Part shown: positions 24,783 to 33,470 of the stretch, piece by piece
Layout of the letters: every line of letters starts with the position of its first letter
How positions within the stretch are numbered: position 1 is the stretch's first letter
Assembly (NCBI RefSeq): GCF_002482385.1
Contig: NZ_DLFW01000050.1
Coordinates: 1 to 50,035 of the forward strand
From: Dysgonomonas sp. UBA7710
GTDB lineage: Bacteria; Bacteroidota; Bacteroidia; Bacteroidales; Dysgonomonadaceae
Direction of reading: 5' to 3'
Length of the DNA stretch: 50,035 bases
Translations under genes and position numbers: made by a program
The notes under the pieces: model-generated
The model's database searches: none
What the model was told of the DNA's origin: nothing
What the model saw: the letters and a program-made list of their open reading frames with translations, nothing else

Positions 24783-25253
24783 TTATTTGTCGTATTTGTT
24801 TACCAGTTCGGCAATGTCATTATCTTTTATTTTTCCCGAAAACCGGATTATAGTAGGGTCTTGTTCGTCCATACACAATATTATCATTTCTTTGATGGTG
24901 TCTTTGTCCTTCTTCACCATTATGCGTACACCATCTCTTTTATCCTTGGCATAAATAAGGGTTTCGTAGCCTCCGCCGTCTTTCAGTTTATTGAATTGTT
25001 TCGCTAAATCTTTTTTCAGGCCATTATCACAAGACGATAAATCATATATTTCCATAGAATGTATCCCCCTTGCTACCGGCATATCGCCTACACCACCAAA
25101 CGCTTTGCCCAGAGACATCATAAACTTTCCGATTTTGACTTTCTCTATATTCTCGGTTTTAGATACTTTTTTCAATAACTGGTCTATATTTTGTGCCGGA
25201 GCAGCCAGTATGAAACCAAAAAGTAATACTAAACAAAATAAATATTTTTTCAT
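24783..25253 (-). CDS. DUF4252 protein, first gene of the sigma locus
   Basis: A 156-residue exported protein: signal MKKYLFCLVLLFGFILAAPA, then IDQLLKKVSKTENIEKVKIGKFMMSLGKAFGG, ISMEIYDLSSC-type strand (GIHSMEIYDLSSCDNG), LIYAKDKRDGVRIMVKKDKDTIKEMIILCMDEQDPTIIRFSG and a final helix. It matches the other two DUF4252 proteins in length and pattern. It is separated from the next gene by about 120 bp, which contain a small palindrome, so an internal promoter is possible. Probably periplasmic; function unknown. Confidence 0.87.
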   Translation of the reverse strand: MKKYLFCLVLLFGFILAAPAQNIDQLLKKVSKTENIEKVKIGKFMMSLGKAFGGVGDMPVARGIHSMEIYDLSSCDNGLKKDLAKQFNKLKDGGGYETLIYAKDKRDGVRIMVKKDKDTIKEMIILCMDEQDPTIIRFSGKIKDNDIAELVNKYDK

Positions 25254-25428
25254 AACAGTTCCTATATTAAAGTTAGTAAATTAATGATAGATGTGCGCTT
25301 TCATCTGTTTTCAAATACTAAGACGGAACAGGCTGAAAATTTGTTACAATAAAAAGTAAGAAAAATGCAGCGAAGATATACTAGGTTGTTAAACAGTATG
25401 TTATTGCTGTTTTATTGTCCGGGAGTTG

Positions 25429-25866
25429 AAAAAGGTAACAAAGGTAACACTATTTACAGTTAACAGCTAACAGTTAATAGTCATCAGTTAACAACTTGTA
25501 TCTTGTGTCTTGTCTACTCGTAACTTTCCCAAAAGGTAACAAAAGTAACACATGTTTCAGTAAACAGTAAACAGTTAGCAGTCAACAACTGGTAAGATGT
25601 AAAACCTTTGCGTCTTAGCGTCTTTGCGTGAGACAAAACAGGGCGTCAGCCAACCCGTAACTATCCGCAGGACGAAGAAATAACATTCGCCGAAGCGAAG
25701 GCGAGGCAAACCCGTAACTCTTAAAAAGTAACAAAGGTTACAACTTTTATTCATTTTCAATTTCTAAATCATTAAACCTTGAATCTTTAAATCCTCATAT
25801 CAATATTTCAAAGAGCCTACGAGCTAACAACTAAAGGCTACCGGCTCTGATTATATAGATAAACTT
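25429..25866 (-). repeat. composite intergenic repeat, copy C
   Basis: It carries the shared ends (the AAGTTTATCTATATA end near 25852-25866 and GTTAC repeats near 25430) and the heptads TTAACTG, ATGACTA, TTAGCTG, but replaces the TCATGTTGAAC module by one shared with copy D. That module has 8-bp repeats GCGTCTTA, GCGTCTTT, GCGTGAGA and a unit bounded by two AACCCGTAACT copies (25652-25662 and 25709-25719) that holds a TTCGC-CGAA-GCGAA hairpin. Confidence 0.85.
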
Positions 25867-25953
25867 ATCAAAAAAACAAACCCTAAAAGTTGTCAAACTT
25901 CTAGGGTTCACTTTATCGAAAATTATTATTCTCTTATCTTGCTTTAAAGACTA

Positions 25954-28539
25954 TCAAATCCAACGTACATAAGCAAAGTCCATACGGTGAGCCATGTCCG
26001 GATGTTTAGGGAACACACGGTATGCGAAATTACACAAGCCCGGTATTTTAGCTTCGGCATTCATTTCGAAATACAGTTTCGAACCTTCCTGCTTCACTAA
26101 CTTGAATTCCTGAGCCGATATGAATTTATCAACCTTCTTCTCCGCGTCATATTCAGTCAGTACGCATTCTACACCTAAATCACCTTTCATTTCCTTCTTA
26201 TCAAGGACTACTTCCACTTTCATCTTTTCACCTTCGGTAAGGTTAGGAGAAGAAAGTCCGGCCCCGTCTCTTAAATCCTGCCCGTTGAAGGTCAACTGCT
26301 CTACTGTGAACTTATCCCAGTTGGCAGCGGTATCTTCTTTCCATGCAGCCAATTCCTTAGCCTTGGCATAGTTGTTCGCAGTAACCAGTTTAGAACGGCT
26401 TTCTTCCACTTTATAGAAGTTCTTGATATAATCGTCGATCATACGTTTGGTTGTATATTCCGGTGCGATATTGGCGATGGAGTTCTTGATATACTGTATC
26501 CATTCAGGGGAATATCCCTTCGAATTACGGGCATAATACAAAGGAAGTATCTCGTTCTCGAACATAGAGTATATCTCTGAAGCATCCAGTTCATCCTGAT
26601 ATGCCTGATTGGTATAAGTACGTTTCTCTGTCAGACACCAGCCGGCATCTTTACGGTATCCTTCATACCACCATCCATCAAGGACGGAGAAGTTAAGTAC
26701 CCCGTTCATTTCTGCTTTTTCGCCGGATGTACCGGAAGCCTCCAATGGGCGTGTCGGCGTATTCAACCAGATATCAACTCCCGATATAAGGCGTTTGGCA
26801 AGACGCATATCATAGTTTTCAAGGAAAATGATCTTTCCGAAAAATTCAGGACGGCGCGAGATCTCTACAATCTGCTTTATCAAACCTTGTCCGGCTCCAT
26901 CGGCTGGGTGGGCTTTTCCTGTATACAGGAACTGGATCGGATATTTTTCGTTATTTACAAGTTTCGACAAACGGTCGAGATCAGTAAACAACAAATGAGC
27001 ACGCTTATATGTCGCAAAACGGCGGCCGAAACCTACTAGCAACGCATCCGGATTGATTTTATCCACAATATTGAATATTGCAGACGGCGCTTTCTGGTTC
27101 TTTATCCATCCTTCTTTCATTTGCTCCTGAACATAAGAAACCAGACGTTTCTTCATTGCCAGACGCAGTTTCCATATTTCAGCATCGGGAACGCTGTATA
27201 TATTATCCCATATTTCATGATTAGACTGGTCATTATAGAAATTCTTATCGAATGTCCTCTCATATAGTTCTTTCATTTCCTTTGCAGTCCATGTCGGCAT
27301 GTGTACACCATTGGTTACATGTCCTACATGTAGCTCTTCAGGAAAGTATCCCGGCCATACAGGCTGGAACATATGGCGCGAAACGATTCCATGCAGGTAA
27401 CTTACGCCATTGGCTTCAAGACAGGTATTGAGCGCAAACACACTCATACTGAATTTTTCCCCGCTTCCCGGATGCTCACGCCCCATATCTACAAAATCCT
27501 GCCATGAGATACCCAGGCGGGCCGGATAGCTGCCAAGATATTTACCGAGCAAACCTTCATCGAAATAGTCGTGTCCTGCCGGAACCGGAGTATGCACTGT
27601 GTACAGACCCGAAGCACGTACAACTTCCAATGCCTGATTGAATGTAAGCCCTTCACCTTCGATAAGATCAAGCAGACGCTGAACATTAATCAATGCGGCA
27701 TGGCCTTCATTACAATGATATATTTCTTTCTTAATTCCCAGTTTGTTAAGTAGCAAAATACCACCGATACCTAACAGATATTCCTGTTTCAGACGGTTCT
27801 CCCAGTCACCACCATATAACTGGTGAGTAATAGGACGGTCATATTCACTGTTCAGATCGAGATCGGTATCAAGCAAGTATAGGCTAATACGTCCTACATT
27901 TACTCTCCATACATTTGCATAGATATCCCTGTCGGGGTATGGCACAGCCAGGATCATCTGGTTTCCGTCTTCGTTCAATACCGGATCGAGAGGTAATTCA
28001 CCGAAGTTTTGCGGCTCATAATTAGCCACCTGTTGACCGTCAGGAGAAATAGACTGCGTGAAATATCCATAACGGTACAGGAAACCAACCCCTGTGAGGT
28101 CTACGTGGCTATCACTGGCTTCTTTCAGATAGTCGCCGGCCAATACCCCAAGACCTCCTGAATAAATCTTCAATACATGCGAAAAGCCATACTCCATACT
28201 GAAATATGCAACGGATGGTTTTGCTTTATCAAATTTTTCGGCTATATATGATTCGAAATTCTTAATCACTTTTTTCACTTTATCCATCAGGATAGAGTCT
28301 TTAAGAATTTCGTCAATTCTTTCGTAAGAAATTTTCTGTAGTAAGATAACCGGGTTGTGTTCGCTTTTTCTCCAAAGTTCAGGATCAAATTCAGCGAAAA
28401 GGTCTGTTGCGTCGTTGTTCCATACCCACCATAGATTATGTGCCATCTTTTCCAATGGTAGTAATTCTTTCGGCAGATTCACTTGTGTATACGCACTCCT
28501 CCAAGAGGGAGTGTTAGAATAACTTGCTTTAATTCTCAT
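25954..28539 (-). CDS. glgP: glycogen/alpha-glucan phosphorylase
   Basis: An 861-residue GT35 enzyme that releases glucose-1-phosphate from glycogen or maltodextrin. The N-terminus (about residues 15-125) is the DUF3417 region found in this bacterial class (LPLEKMAHNLWWVWNNDATDLF). The core has the family blocks YFSMEYGF, GGLGVLAGDYLKEASD, HCNEGHAALI, HVTNGVHMPTW, GFGRRFATYKRAHLLF and EASGTSGEKAEMNG, where Lys is the expected pyridoxal-phosphate attachment. A C-terminal extension of about 120 residues follows. The glycogen synthase gene lies upstream on the same strand, with a palindrome between them. Cytoplasmic. Confidence 0.96.
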   Translation of the reverse strand: MRIKASYSNTPSWRSAYTQVNLPKELLPLEKMAHNLWWVWNNDATDLFAEFDPELWRKSEHNPVILLQKISYERIDEILKDSILMDKVKKVIKNFESYIAEKFDKAKPSVAYFSMEYGFSHVLKIYSGGLGVLAGDYLKEASDSHVDLTGVGFLYRYGYFTQSISPDGQQVANYEPQNFGELPLDPVLNEDGNQMILAVPYPDRDIYANVWRVNVGRISLYLLDTDLDLNSEYDRPITHQLYGGDWENRLKQEYLLGIGGILLLNKLGIKKEIYHCNEGHAALINVQRLLDLIEGEGLTFNQALEVVRASGLYTVHTPVPAGHDYFDEGLLGKYLGSYPARLGISWQDFVDMGREHPGSGEKFSMSVFALNTCLEANGVSYLHGIVSRHMFQPVWPGYFPEELHVGHVTNGVHMPTWTAKEMKELYERTFDKNFYNDQSNHEIWDNIYSVPDAEIWKLRLAMKKRLVSYVQEQMKEGWIKNQKAPSAIFNIVDKINPDALLVGFGRRFATYKRAHLLFTDLDRLSKLVNNEKYPIQFLYTGKAHPADGAGQGLIKQIVEISRRPEFFGKIIFLENYDMRLAKRLISGVDIWLNTPTRPLEASGTSGEKAEMNGVLNFSVLDGWWYEGYRKDAGWCLTEKRTYTNQAYQDELDASEIYSMFENEILPLYYARNSKGYSPEWIQYIKNSIANIAPEYTTKRMIDDYIKNFYKVEESRSKLVTANNYAKAKELAAWKEDTAANWDKFTVEQLTFNGQDLRDGAGLSSPNLTEGEKMKVEVVLDKKEMKGDLGVECVLTEYDAEKKVDKFISAQEFKLVKQEGSKLYFEMNAEAKIPGLCNFAYRVFPKHPDMAHRMDFAYVRWI

Positions 28540-28626
28540 AAATATATTATTTAAACTGTATAGATTCCTTTCCTCACTCCTTTTATAACGGATATGTTTT
28601 GCGGTTTGTTTAATTTCCCGAAACTA

Positions 28627-28634
28627 CAAATATA
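28627..28634 (-). promoter_or_regulatory. probable -7 box of the phosphorylase gene
   Basis: On the minus strand TATATTTG; it would start transcription near 28620, about 80 nt before the ATG at 28539. No good -33 TTG is visible. Confidence 0.45.
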
Positions 28635-28682
28635 ATAAACTTGAAGCTTCTTTTCCCTATATATTTTGTTTAAGTCTCTCCT

Positions 28683-28708
28683 GTTTATTGCAAACGTTTG
28701 CAATAAAC
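28683..28708. promoter_or_regulatory. 26-bp perfect palindrome, LacI-type operator
   Basis: A perfect palindrome centred on CG, with core TTGCAAACGTTTGCAA and arms extending to GTTTA and TAAAC. LacI-family operators typically have this kind of symmetric core with a central CG. It lies 8 bp past the stop of glycogen synthase and about 75 bp upstream of the predicted start of the phosphorylase transcript. No T-run follows, so it is unlikely to be a terminator. The cognate regulator is not in the window. Confidence 0.7.
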
Positions 28709-28715
28709 CAAAGAT

Positions 28716-30368
28716 TCATATTCTGTTTGCGGCTTCGGCCAAGGCAATGCGGTAAGCATCCTGATAGTATTTGAAGAAATGTTTCCAATCGGCCATATCA
28801 GCCCTATCTAATGCTGCCTGACGCAAGATTTTCTCCTGCTCATTACTTTTTGTCGTCATTTCGAATACACGGTTGCAGATATCTTCCGAAACTTCAATAA
28901 AATTGTAGTCATCACGGGTTATGACTTCTGCTCCGTCGTCCATTCCTTTCTCATCGCCCATCTTACGCATCCAGAGTCCGAATCCGGCCAGGGAAGTCGT
29001 AATAGTAGGTACGGAGAATGCAATACTCTCGTGTGGCGTATAGCCCCAAGGCTCATAGTAAGAAGGAAATACAGTGACGTCCAGACCAATAAGCAAATCA
29101 TAATATGGCATATTGAATATACCATCATTGCCGTTGAGATAAGATGGAACAAAAATAATTTTTACCCGGTCTTCCGCTTTATTTTCCATTTTCAGATAAC
29201 TAATCTGGTTCAGGACCGAATCGTGGTTCATATTGCGGAGCCAATGAGTTATATGTGGATGACTGAGAGCAGCACTTGGAGTCTTTTTCAGTTTTAACCT
29301 GTCCTGCAGATCGGCGCGGGGCCCGCTGATCCACGCCGGCACCATTATGAACGCAATTACGTCTTTTTCGAGTTGCTTTATCTGCTCCAACCGGTGCATA
29401 GCGTCGATAAATACATCTATACCTTTGTTGCGATACTCATAACGCCCGCTGGTTGCAACCAGCAAAGCATCTTCCTGAATGTCATATCCCAATAATTTTT
29501 CTGCTACGTTTATAAGTTTCTTACGGGCGGCAAGGCGTTTTTCTTCGTGCTCTTGTCCTACCGGAATAAAATCTTTTTCGAATCCGTTAGGCGTCACTAT
29601 AGGATCGCGATGAAGCAACTGGCGGCACTCACGGGCTGTAATATCGCTCACAGTAGTAAAACAATCGACATGCTGTGCGGCAGCCTTTTCTATGGAATGC
29701 TTTGCTTCCATATTCAGTTCGCGCGCCATCTGGTCGCTATCATAGGCCGACAGATAATTGTAAAGAGGTTTGCCGTTTCCGGCTATAGAACGCCCGATAG
29801 ATGTGGCGTGTGTGGTAAAAAGCGTCCCCACTTTAGGCAGACGGTCTTTTATATATAATGCACCCATTCCTAACATCCATTCGTTGAAATGAGCGACTAC
29901 ATTTTCATCCTGAAGTTTGTGATATTTATAAAAACTTTCGATAACTGCACCTGAAGCATATGCAAACATGCAGGACTCGTCATAGTCGCCATAGGCATGC
30001 AGGGAATCTACACCGAATTTATGCCACATGTCGCCATAAATCGCATCCTTCGCGGGAAAAAACTGGTTAAAATCTACAAGCACCACGATAGGTTGTCCGG
30101 GAACATCCCAACGGCCGACACGAATGTTCAACCGGTCTTGCTTTATCGCAGTTTTTTTCCAGTCTGCCAAGAGGGTTTCATCTTCTTTAAACCACGGACT
30201 TTCTTTTTCCGTCCATACATCCGGTCCTATAAATATAACTTTGTCTTTGCATATATCCTGCATCGACTTAGCCCTTGTCGATAATACCGTATATATCCCT
30301 CCTACTTTGTTGCAAACCTCCCAGCTTGTTTCGAAGATATAGTCGGGATTGTTATTTTGTTTTGCCAT
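28716..30368 (-). CDS. glycogen synthase, eukaryotic GT3 type
   Basis: A 550-residue glycosyltransferase of the GT3 (Gsy) family, which uses UDP-glucose (or ADP-glucose) to lengthen glycogen. The signature DYIFETSWEVCNKVGGIYTVLSTRA is at the N-terminus (residues 9-33). Further blocks are NEWMLGMGALYIKDRLPKVGTLFTTHATSIGRS, VTPNGFE, and FPSYYEPWGYTPHESIAFSVPTITTSLAGFG, where the Glu of the E-x-x-G-Y-x-x-x-E region is the catalytic-domain hallmark. It is shorter than the roughly 700-residue animal enzymes, as in other bacterial members, and lacks their regulatory tail. No glgC is nearby, so UDP-glucose is the more likely donor (inference). It is upstream of the phosphorylase gene on the same strand. 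Confidence 0.93.
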   Translation of the reverse strand: MAKQNNNPDYIFETSWEVCNKVGGIYTVLSTRAKSMQDICKDKVIFIGPDVWTEKESPWFKEDETLLADWKKTAIKQDRLNIRVGRWDVPGQPIVVLVDFNQFFPAKDAIYGDMWHKFGVDSLHAYGDYDESCMFAYASGAVIESFYKYHKLQDENVVAHFNEWMLGMGALYIKDRLPKVGTLFTTHATSIGRSIAGNGKPLYNYLSAYDSDQMARELNMEAKHSIEKAAAQHVDCFTTVSDITARECRQLLHRDPIVTPNGFEKDFIPVGQEHEEKRLAARKKLINVAEKLLGYDIQEDALLVATSGRYEYRNKGIDVFIDAMHRLEQIKQLEKDVIAFIMVPAWISGPRADLQDRLKLKKTPSAALSHPHITHWLRNMNHDSVLNQISYLKMENKAEDRVKIIFVPSYLNGNDGIFNMPYYDLLIGLDVTVFPSYYEPWGYTPHESIAFSVPTITTSLAGFGLWMRKMGDEKGMDDGAEVITRDDYNFIEVSEDICNRVFEMTTKSNEQEKILRQAALDRADMADWKHFFKYYQDAYRIALAEAANRI

Positions 30369-30456
30369 ATTATGCTATATACTGTATCGTTTTGTGGTTT
30401 CTCTAATTTAATACTTATTAATTTTTAATGCGTAAGTTTATCAGTATCTTTTTTAG

Positions 30457-30464
30457 TACCTTTG
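30457..30464 (+). promoter_or_regulatory. probable -7 box of the 30620 gene
   Basis: TACCTTTG matches TAnnTTTG; the leader would be about 150 nt and includes a small AGGTTTCAGACCT palindrome. Confidence 0.4.
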
Positions 30465-30578
30465 CCTCCGCAACCTAAGGTTTCAGACCTATTTAATTGT
30501 ATGTCTAAATAAAACAACGGTATTGGTTATGATTTAAAGACAAGACATTAAATATCTCTTTTCCTTAAAAAAGGAGCA

Positions 30579-30586
30579 CAAAGATA
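30579..30586 (-). promoter_or_regulatory. possible -7 box of the glycogen synthase gene
   Basis: Minus-strand TATCTTTG. It implies a long leader of about 200 nt and overlaps the leader of the divergent gene. Confidence 0.3.
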
Positions 30587-30619
30587 ATAAAGATATAAAC
30601 GTATAAAAAATATTTTCTT

Positions 30620-30901
30620 ATGAGTAGCAGACGAAAACTAAAAAAAAGTATAAATGCAACGATGGAATTACTATATGTCGATTGTCTGTTTTATAAGATA
30701 TTCGTAGTGGATGCAGACAAAGATGCTGCAGACAAAGTCATTGCCCGTATAGTAGAAGTACAAAACGAATTGCTGAAACGGGTAAATGTAAATGAAGGCA
30801 AGGATGTAAAAGGCAGGGTTAAGTCTTATTATAAAAAATTAAGAGTTGACATCCAGGAACAAACAAATACGATCGCCAAAGAAATAGCATCTCTGGGTTA
30901 A
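30620..30901 (+). CDS. small hypothetical protein
   Basis: A 93-residue, highly charged, mostly helical protein without signal or membrane segment (SRRKLKKSINATMELLYVDCLFYKIFVVDADKDAADKVIARIVEVQNELLKRV...). I do not recognise a family. Its stop overlaps the start of the acyltransferase gene by one base (TAATG at 30899-30903), which points to translational coupling, so the two proteins may be functionally linked. The high Lys and Asp content and the regular heptad-like spacing of hydrophobic residues would fit a coiled coil. Confidence 0.7.
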   Translation: MSSRRKLKKSINATMELLYVDCLFYKIFVVDADKDAADKVIARIVEVQNELLKRVNVNEGKDVKGRVKSYYKKLRVDIQEQTNTIAKEIASLG

Positions 30902-31443
30902 TGAAAAGTTTCAGTAATTTTATTCTCCGCCTTATCGGGTGGAAAATAACAGGGCAGACCGAACTGCCAGAGAAATGTGTTATTTGTGTTGCACCTCATA
31001 CAAGTAACTGGGATTTGCCTTTGGGCCTGACTGTTTATAGTGCATTAGGCAGAAAAGCATCATTCCTGATTAAAAAAGAATGGTTCTTCTTCCCTATGAA
31101 TCTTATTTTCAAAGGACTTGGTGGTATCCCTGTAGACCGTTCCCGGAAAACTTCACTGACAGAACAGATGGCGGAAATATATGCTAAGAGAGAAAGTTTT
31201 CAACTTGCTATAACCCCCGAAGCTACCCGGAAACTGAATGCAGAATGGAAAAAAGGGTTTTATTTTATTGCTCTGGCAGCTCATGTACCGATTGTTGTTG
31301 CGGCACTTGATTACGGTAGGAAAGAAGCTGATTTTAAGGAGATTCTGATGCCTTCCGGAGATGTGGACGCCGATTTGGAAATAATTAAAGCCTGCTATAA
31401 AGGAGTGACTGCAAAGCATCCGGAGTACTTTTCTTTAAAATGA
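30901..31443 (+). CDS. 1-acyl-glycerol-3-phosphate-type acyltransferase
   Basis: A 180-residue PlsC-type acyltransferase. The catalytic HX4D is seen as APHTSNWDLPLG (His32 to Asp37, about residues 30-41); the substrate-binding block FKGLGGIPVDRSRKTS follows near 70-85, and a later P-E-A-T-R motif (ITPEATRKLN) replaces the usual EGTRS. The length is short for PlsC but complete for this group. It would acylate lysophosphatidic acid or a related glycerolipid in membrane lipid synthesis. The start overlaps the preceding small gene. Confidence 0.88.
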   Translation: MKSFSNFILRLIGWKITGQTELPEKCVICVAPHTSNWDLPLGLTVYSALGRKASFLIKKEWFFFPMNLIFKGLGGIPVDRSRKTSLTEQMAEIYAKRESFQLAITPEATRKLNAEWKKGFYFIALAAHVPIVVAALDYGRKEADFKEILMPSGDVDADLEIIKACYKGVTAKHPEYFSLK

Positions 31444-31525
31444 AAAACGAAAAATTAAAAGTGAAAAATTAAGATTTAATATATTTTTCACTTTTCGTTC
31501 TTCACTTTTAACTTGATAACATATT
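31440..31525. repeat. AT-rich inverted repeat between acyltransferase and amidase genes
   Basis: GAAAAACGAAAAATTAAAAG on one side is matched by CTTTTCGTTCTTCACTTTT on the other, together with an AAAAGTGAAAAATT/ TTTTTCACTTTT pair. It is likely a hairpin in the mRNA or a weak terminator. Confidence 0.45.
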
Positions 31526-32311
31526 ATGCTACAAGATTGTAAGCTCAGGATTAGTCTTGTGCAATACGACATTGCATGGGAAAATAAACAGAAAAACCTT
31601 GATTACATACACACTATTGTGTCGGGACTTGAAGGTAAAACAGATGTTATAATCCTGCCCGAAATGTGTACTACCGGCTTTTCTATGAACAGCCGTAATC
31701 TGGCTGAGCCGCTTAGGGGTACTACTATTACCTTATTGAAACAGTGGGCCGCGGAATATGACGTGGCTATTTGCGGAAGTTTTATTGCCAAGGAAAACAC
31801 TGATTTTTACAACCGGGGATTTTTCATTACTCCTGATAAAGAATTCTATTACGACAAACGCCATCTCTTCCGCATGGGTGCTGAACCTCAATCTTTTTCG
31901 GCAGGAGGCAAACGTTTGATCTTTGAACATAAAGGCTTCAATATCTGTTTACTTATTTGTTACGACTTACGGTTTCCCGTATGGGCCAGAAATATTGATA
32001 ATGAGTATGACCTGCTTATTTATACGGCTAACTGGCCGGCTTCACGGGCAAAAGTATGGAATGCTTTGTTGATGGCCCGTGCTCTTGAAAATATGACTTA
32101 TGTATGTGGGGTAAACCGGATAGGAAAGGATGGTAACGGACTGATACACGAAGGCTGTTCAAAAGTCATCGATGCTAAAGGAAATGAAATCCTTTCTCTT
32201 GGGACGGACCTCGGGCAGGTAGGAACTGTTTGTATATCAAAATTGGAATTGGAGCAATTCAGGGCTAAATTTCCCGTATGGAAAGATGCCGACAGATTTG
32301 AATTAAAGTAA
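31526..32311 (+). CDS. nitrilase-family amidase (omega-amidase / YafV type)
   Basis: A 261-residue carbon-nitrogen hydrolase. The Glu-Lys-Cys triad appears in order: Glu in ILPEMCTTGF, Lys in YYDKRHLFRMGAE and Cys in CLLICYDLRFPVWAR. The opening LRISLVQYDIAWENKQKNL and MCTTGFSMNSRNLAEP are typical of YafV and mammalian Nit2 omega-amidases, which clear alpha-keto-succinamate and alpha-keto-glutaramate as metabolite repair enzymes. Length fits. The gene is followed 25 bp later by the META lipoprotein gene. Confidence 0.92.
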   Translation: MLQDCKLRISLVQYDIAWENKQKNLDYIHTIVSGLEGKTDVIILPEMCTTGFSMNSRNLAEPLRGTTITLLKQWAAEYDVAICGSFIAKENTDFYNRGFFITPDKEFYYDKRHLFRMGAEPQSFSAGGKRLIFEHKGFNICLLICYDLRFPVWARNIDNEYDLLIYTANWPASRAKVWNALLMARALENMTYVCGVNRIGKDGNGLIHEGCSKVIDAKGNEILSLGTDLGQVGTVCISKLELEQFRAKFPVWKDADRFELK

Positions 32312-32336
32312 TAGAATTATCATTAAAATATTAATT

Positions 32337-33152
32337 ATGAAACGTATTTTAAATCCGGCGGTTCTTGTGATCGCAATTATAACACTTGCATTCGGCTTGC
32401 AAAATTGCAATTCGGCAAAGCCAGTTGATAAAACCCAATTGGAAGGTTATTGGACTCTTAAAACTCTAAAAGGTGAAGATGCTAAAACAGCATTTGCAGG
32501 AACATTGCCTTATCTGCAATTCGATTTTGCTAAAAGTCTGATTTCCGGTAATGGCGGATGTAACGGATTCACCGGAGCTTTTACGCTGACAGATAAGAAT
32601 GAATTTTCAGCGCCTAATCTGGCAGCTACAATGATGATGTGCGTACAAGCGAATAAAGAGCCCCAGTTTTTTACTGCGCTTTCTACTCCTAACCTTATCT
32701 TATCGGTAGACAAAGAGGGATTACTGACTCTGTCTGAGGATAAAACAGTAATACTACAATTCGAAAAAGGTGAAGCGCCTAAGGTAGCTGCTGCTACGAA
32801 TATCGTAAATGCAGAAAATCTGGCTGGTACGTGGACTCTTACATCTATAGCTGGTGGTGATATGGCTACATTGTTTACAGGAAAAACTCCTACAATGGAG
32901 TTCACAGCAGACGGAAGAGCATTCGGCAATGGAGGCTGTAACACATATCGTACATCATATACATTGCAGGAAAATACGGTGACTTTTGGCCCTGTAATGT
33001 CTACAAAAATGGCTTGTCCAAGCCTGAAAGGTGAAGGTTTATTTACAGGGCTTCTTGCCAGCCCTCTGCAAGCCGGATTGAATGGAGATAAACTGACATT
33101 CTTCAAAGAAGGAAATGTTGTTCTTGAATTTGTAAAAGGGGCAACGGAATAA
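32337..33152 (+). CDS. META domain lipoprotein (two META domains)
   Basis: A 271-residue lipoprotein: signal MKRILNPAVLVIAIITLAFGLQNC with Cys24 as the lipidated residue. Two META domains follow, about residues 33-145 and 163-270, each with a W-T/L opening (YWTLKTLKG and TWTLTSIAGG), a G-G-C-N motif (NGGCNGFTGAF and NGGCNTYRTSY) and a T-M-M-C or T-K-M-A-C strand. META proteins such as HslJ are linked to heat shock and novobiocin resistance; the molecular role is not settled. A terminator follows. Confidence 0.92.
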   Translation: MKRILNPAVLVIAIITLAFGLQNCNSAKPVDKTQLEGYWTLKTLKGEDAKTAFAGTLPYLQFDFAKSLISGNGGCNGFTGAFTLTDKNEFSAPNLAATMMMCVQANKEPQFFTALSTPNLILSVDKEGLLTLSEDKTVILQFEKGEAPKVAAATNIVNAENLAGTWTLTSIAGGDMATLFTGKTPTMEFTADGRAFGNGGCNTYRTSYTLQENTVTFGPVMSTKMACPSLKGEGLFTGLLASPLQAGLNGDKLTFFKEGNVVLEFVKGATE

Positions 33153-33173
33153 TTTCTCCAGCCTTACTCCGAT

Positions 33174-33204
33174 AAAAAAAAGCAACCAACAGTTGCTTTT
33201 TTTT
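33174..33204 (+). terminator. terminator of the META gene
   Basis: AGCAAC pairs with GTTGCT around a 5-nt loop, flanked by A and T runs that extend the stem; a long T tract follows. Confidence 0.85.
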
Positions 33205-33375
33205 ATATATAGATCGTTTTTTTTTCTATAATTTTCTATAGTCTGTTTTACAATAAGCATAGTTGTATATAACAATTATATATCAAAAAAGTTTACAATA
33301 ATTTGATAGAAAATATATATGTTATATAAATGTGCATTTTTATGTTAAAAAGATGCTATATTGAAAATTATTCTT

Positions 33376-33383
33376 TACATTTG
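33376..33383 (+). promoter_or_regulatory. probable -7 box of the 33515 gene
   Basis: TACATTTG matches TAnnTTTG. The leader to the ATG at 33515 is about 125 nt and contains a terminator-like hairpin (33421-33462). Confidence 0.5.
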
Positions 33384-33420
33384 TATCGTGAATTAGGTTA
33401 TTAATAATTTACAAGTATAA

Positions 33421-33470
33421 CAAACAAAGAATACCATGGATAAGATGGGATTTCTTTGTTTTTTTTATGC
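33421..33470 (+). promoter_or_regulatory. terminator-like hairpin in the leader of the 33515 gene
   Basis: AACAAAGAA and TTCTTTGTT form a 9-bp stem around a loop that contains CCAT and ATGG (a second small stem), followed by eight T. It is a good intrinsic terminator and would give an RNA of about 75 nt unless antitermination occurs. The element may be an attenuator or the end of a separate small RNA. Confidence 0.5.

Noticed and set aside
28683..28708. Palindrome as a terminator of glycogen synthase
   Set aside because: No T-run follows on the minus strand, and the perfect symmetry about CG fits a protein site better.
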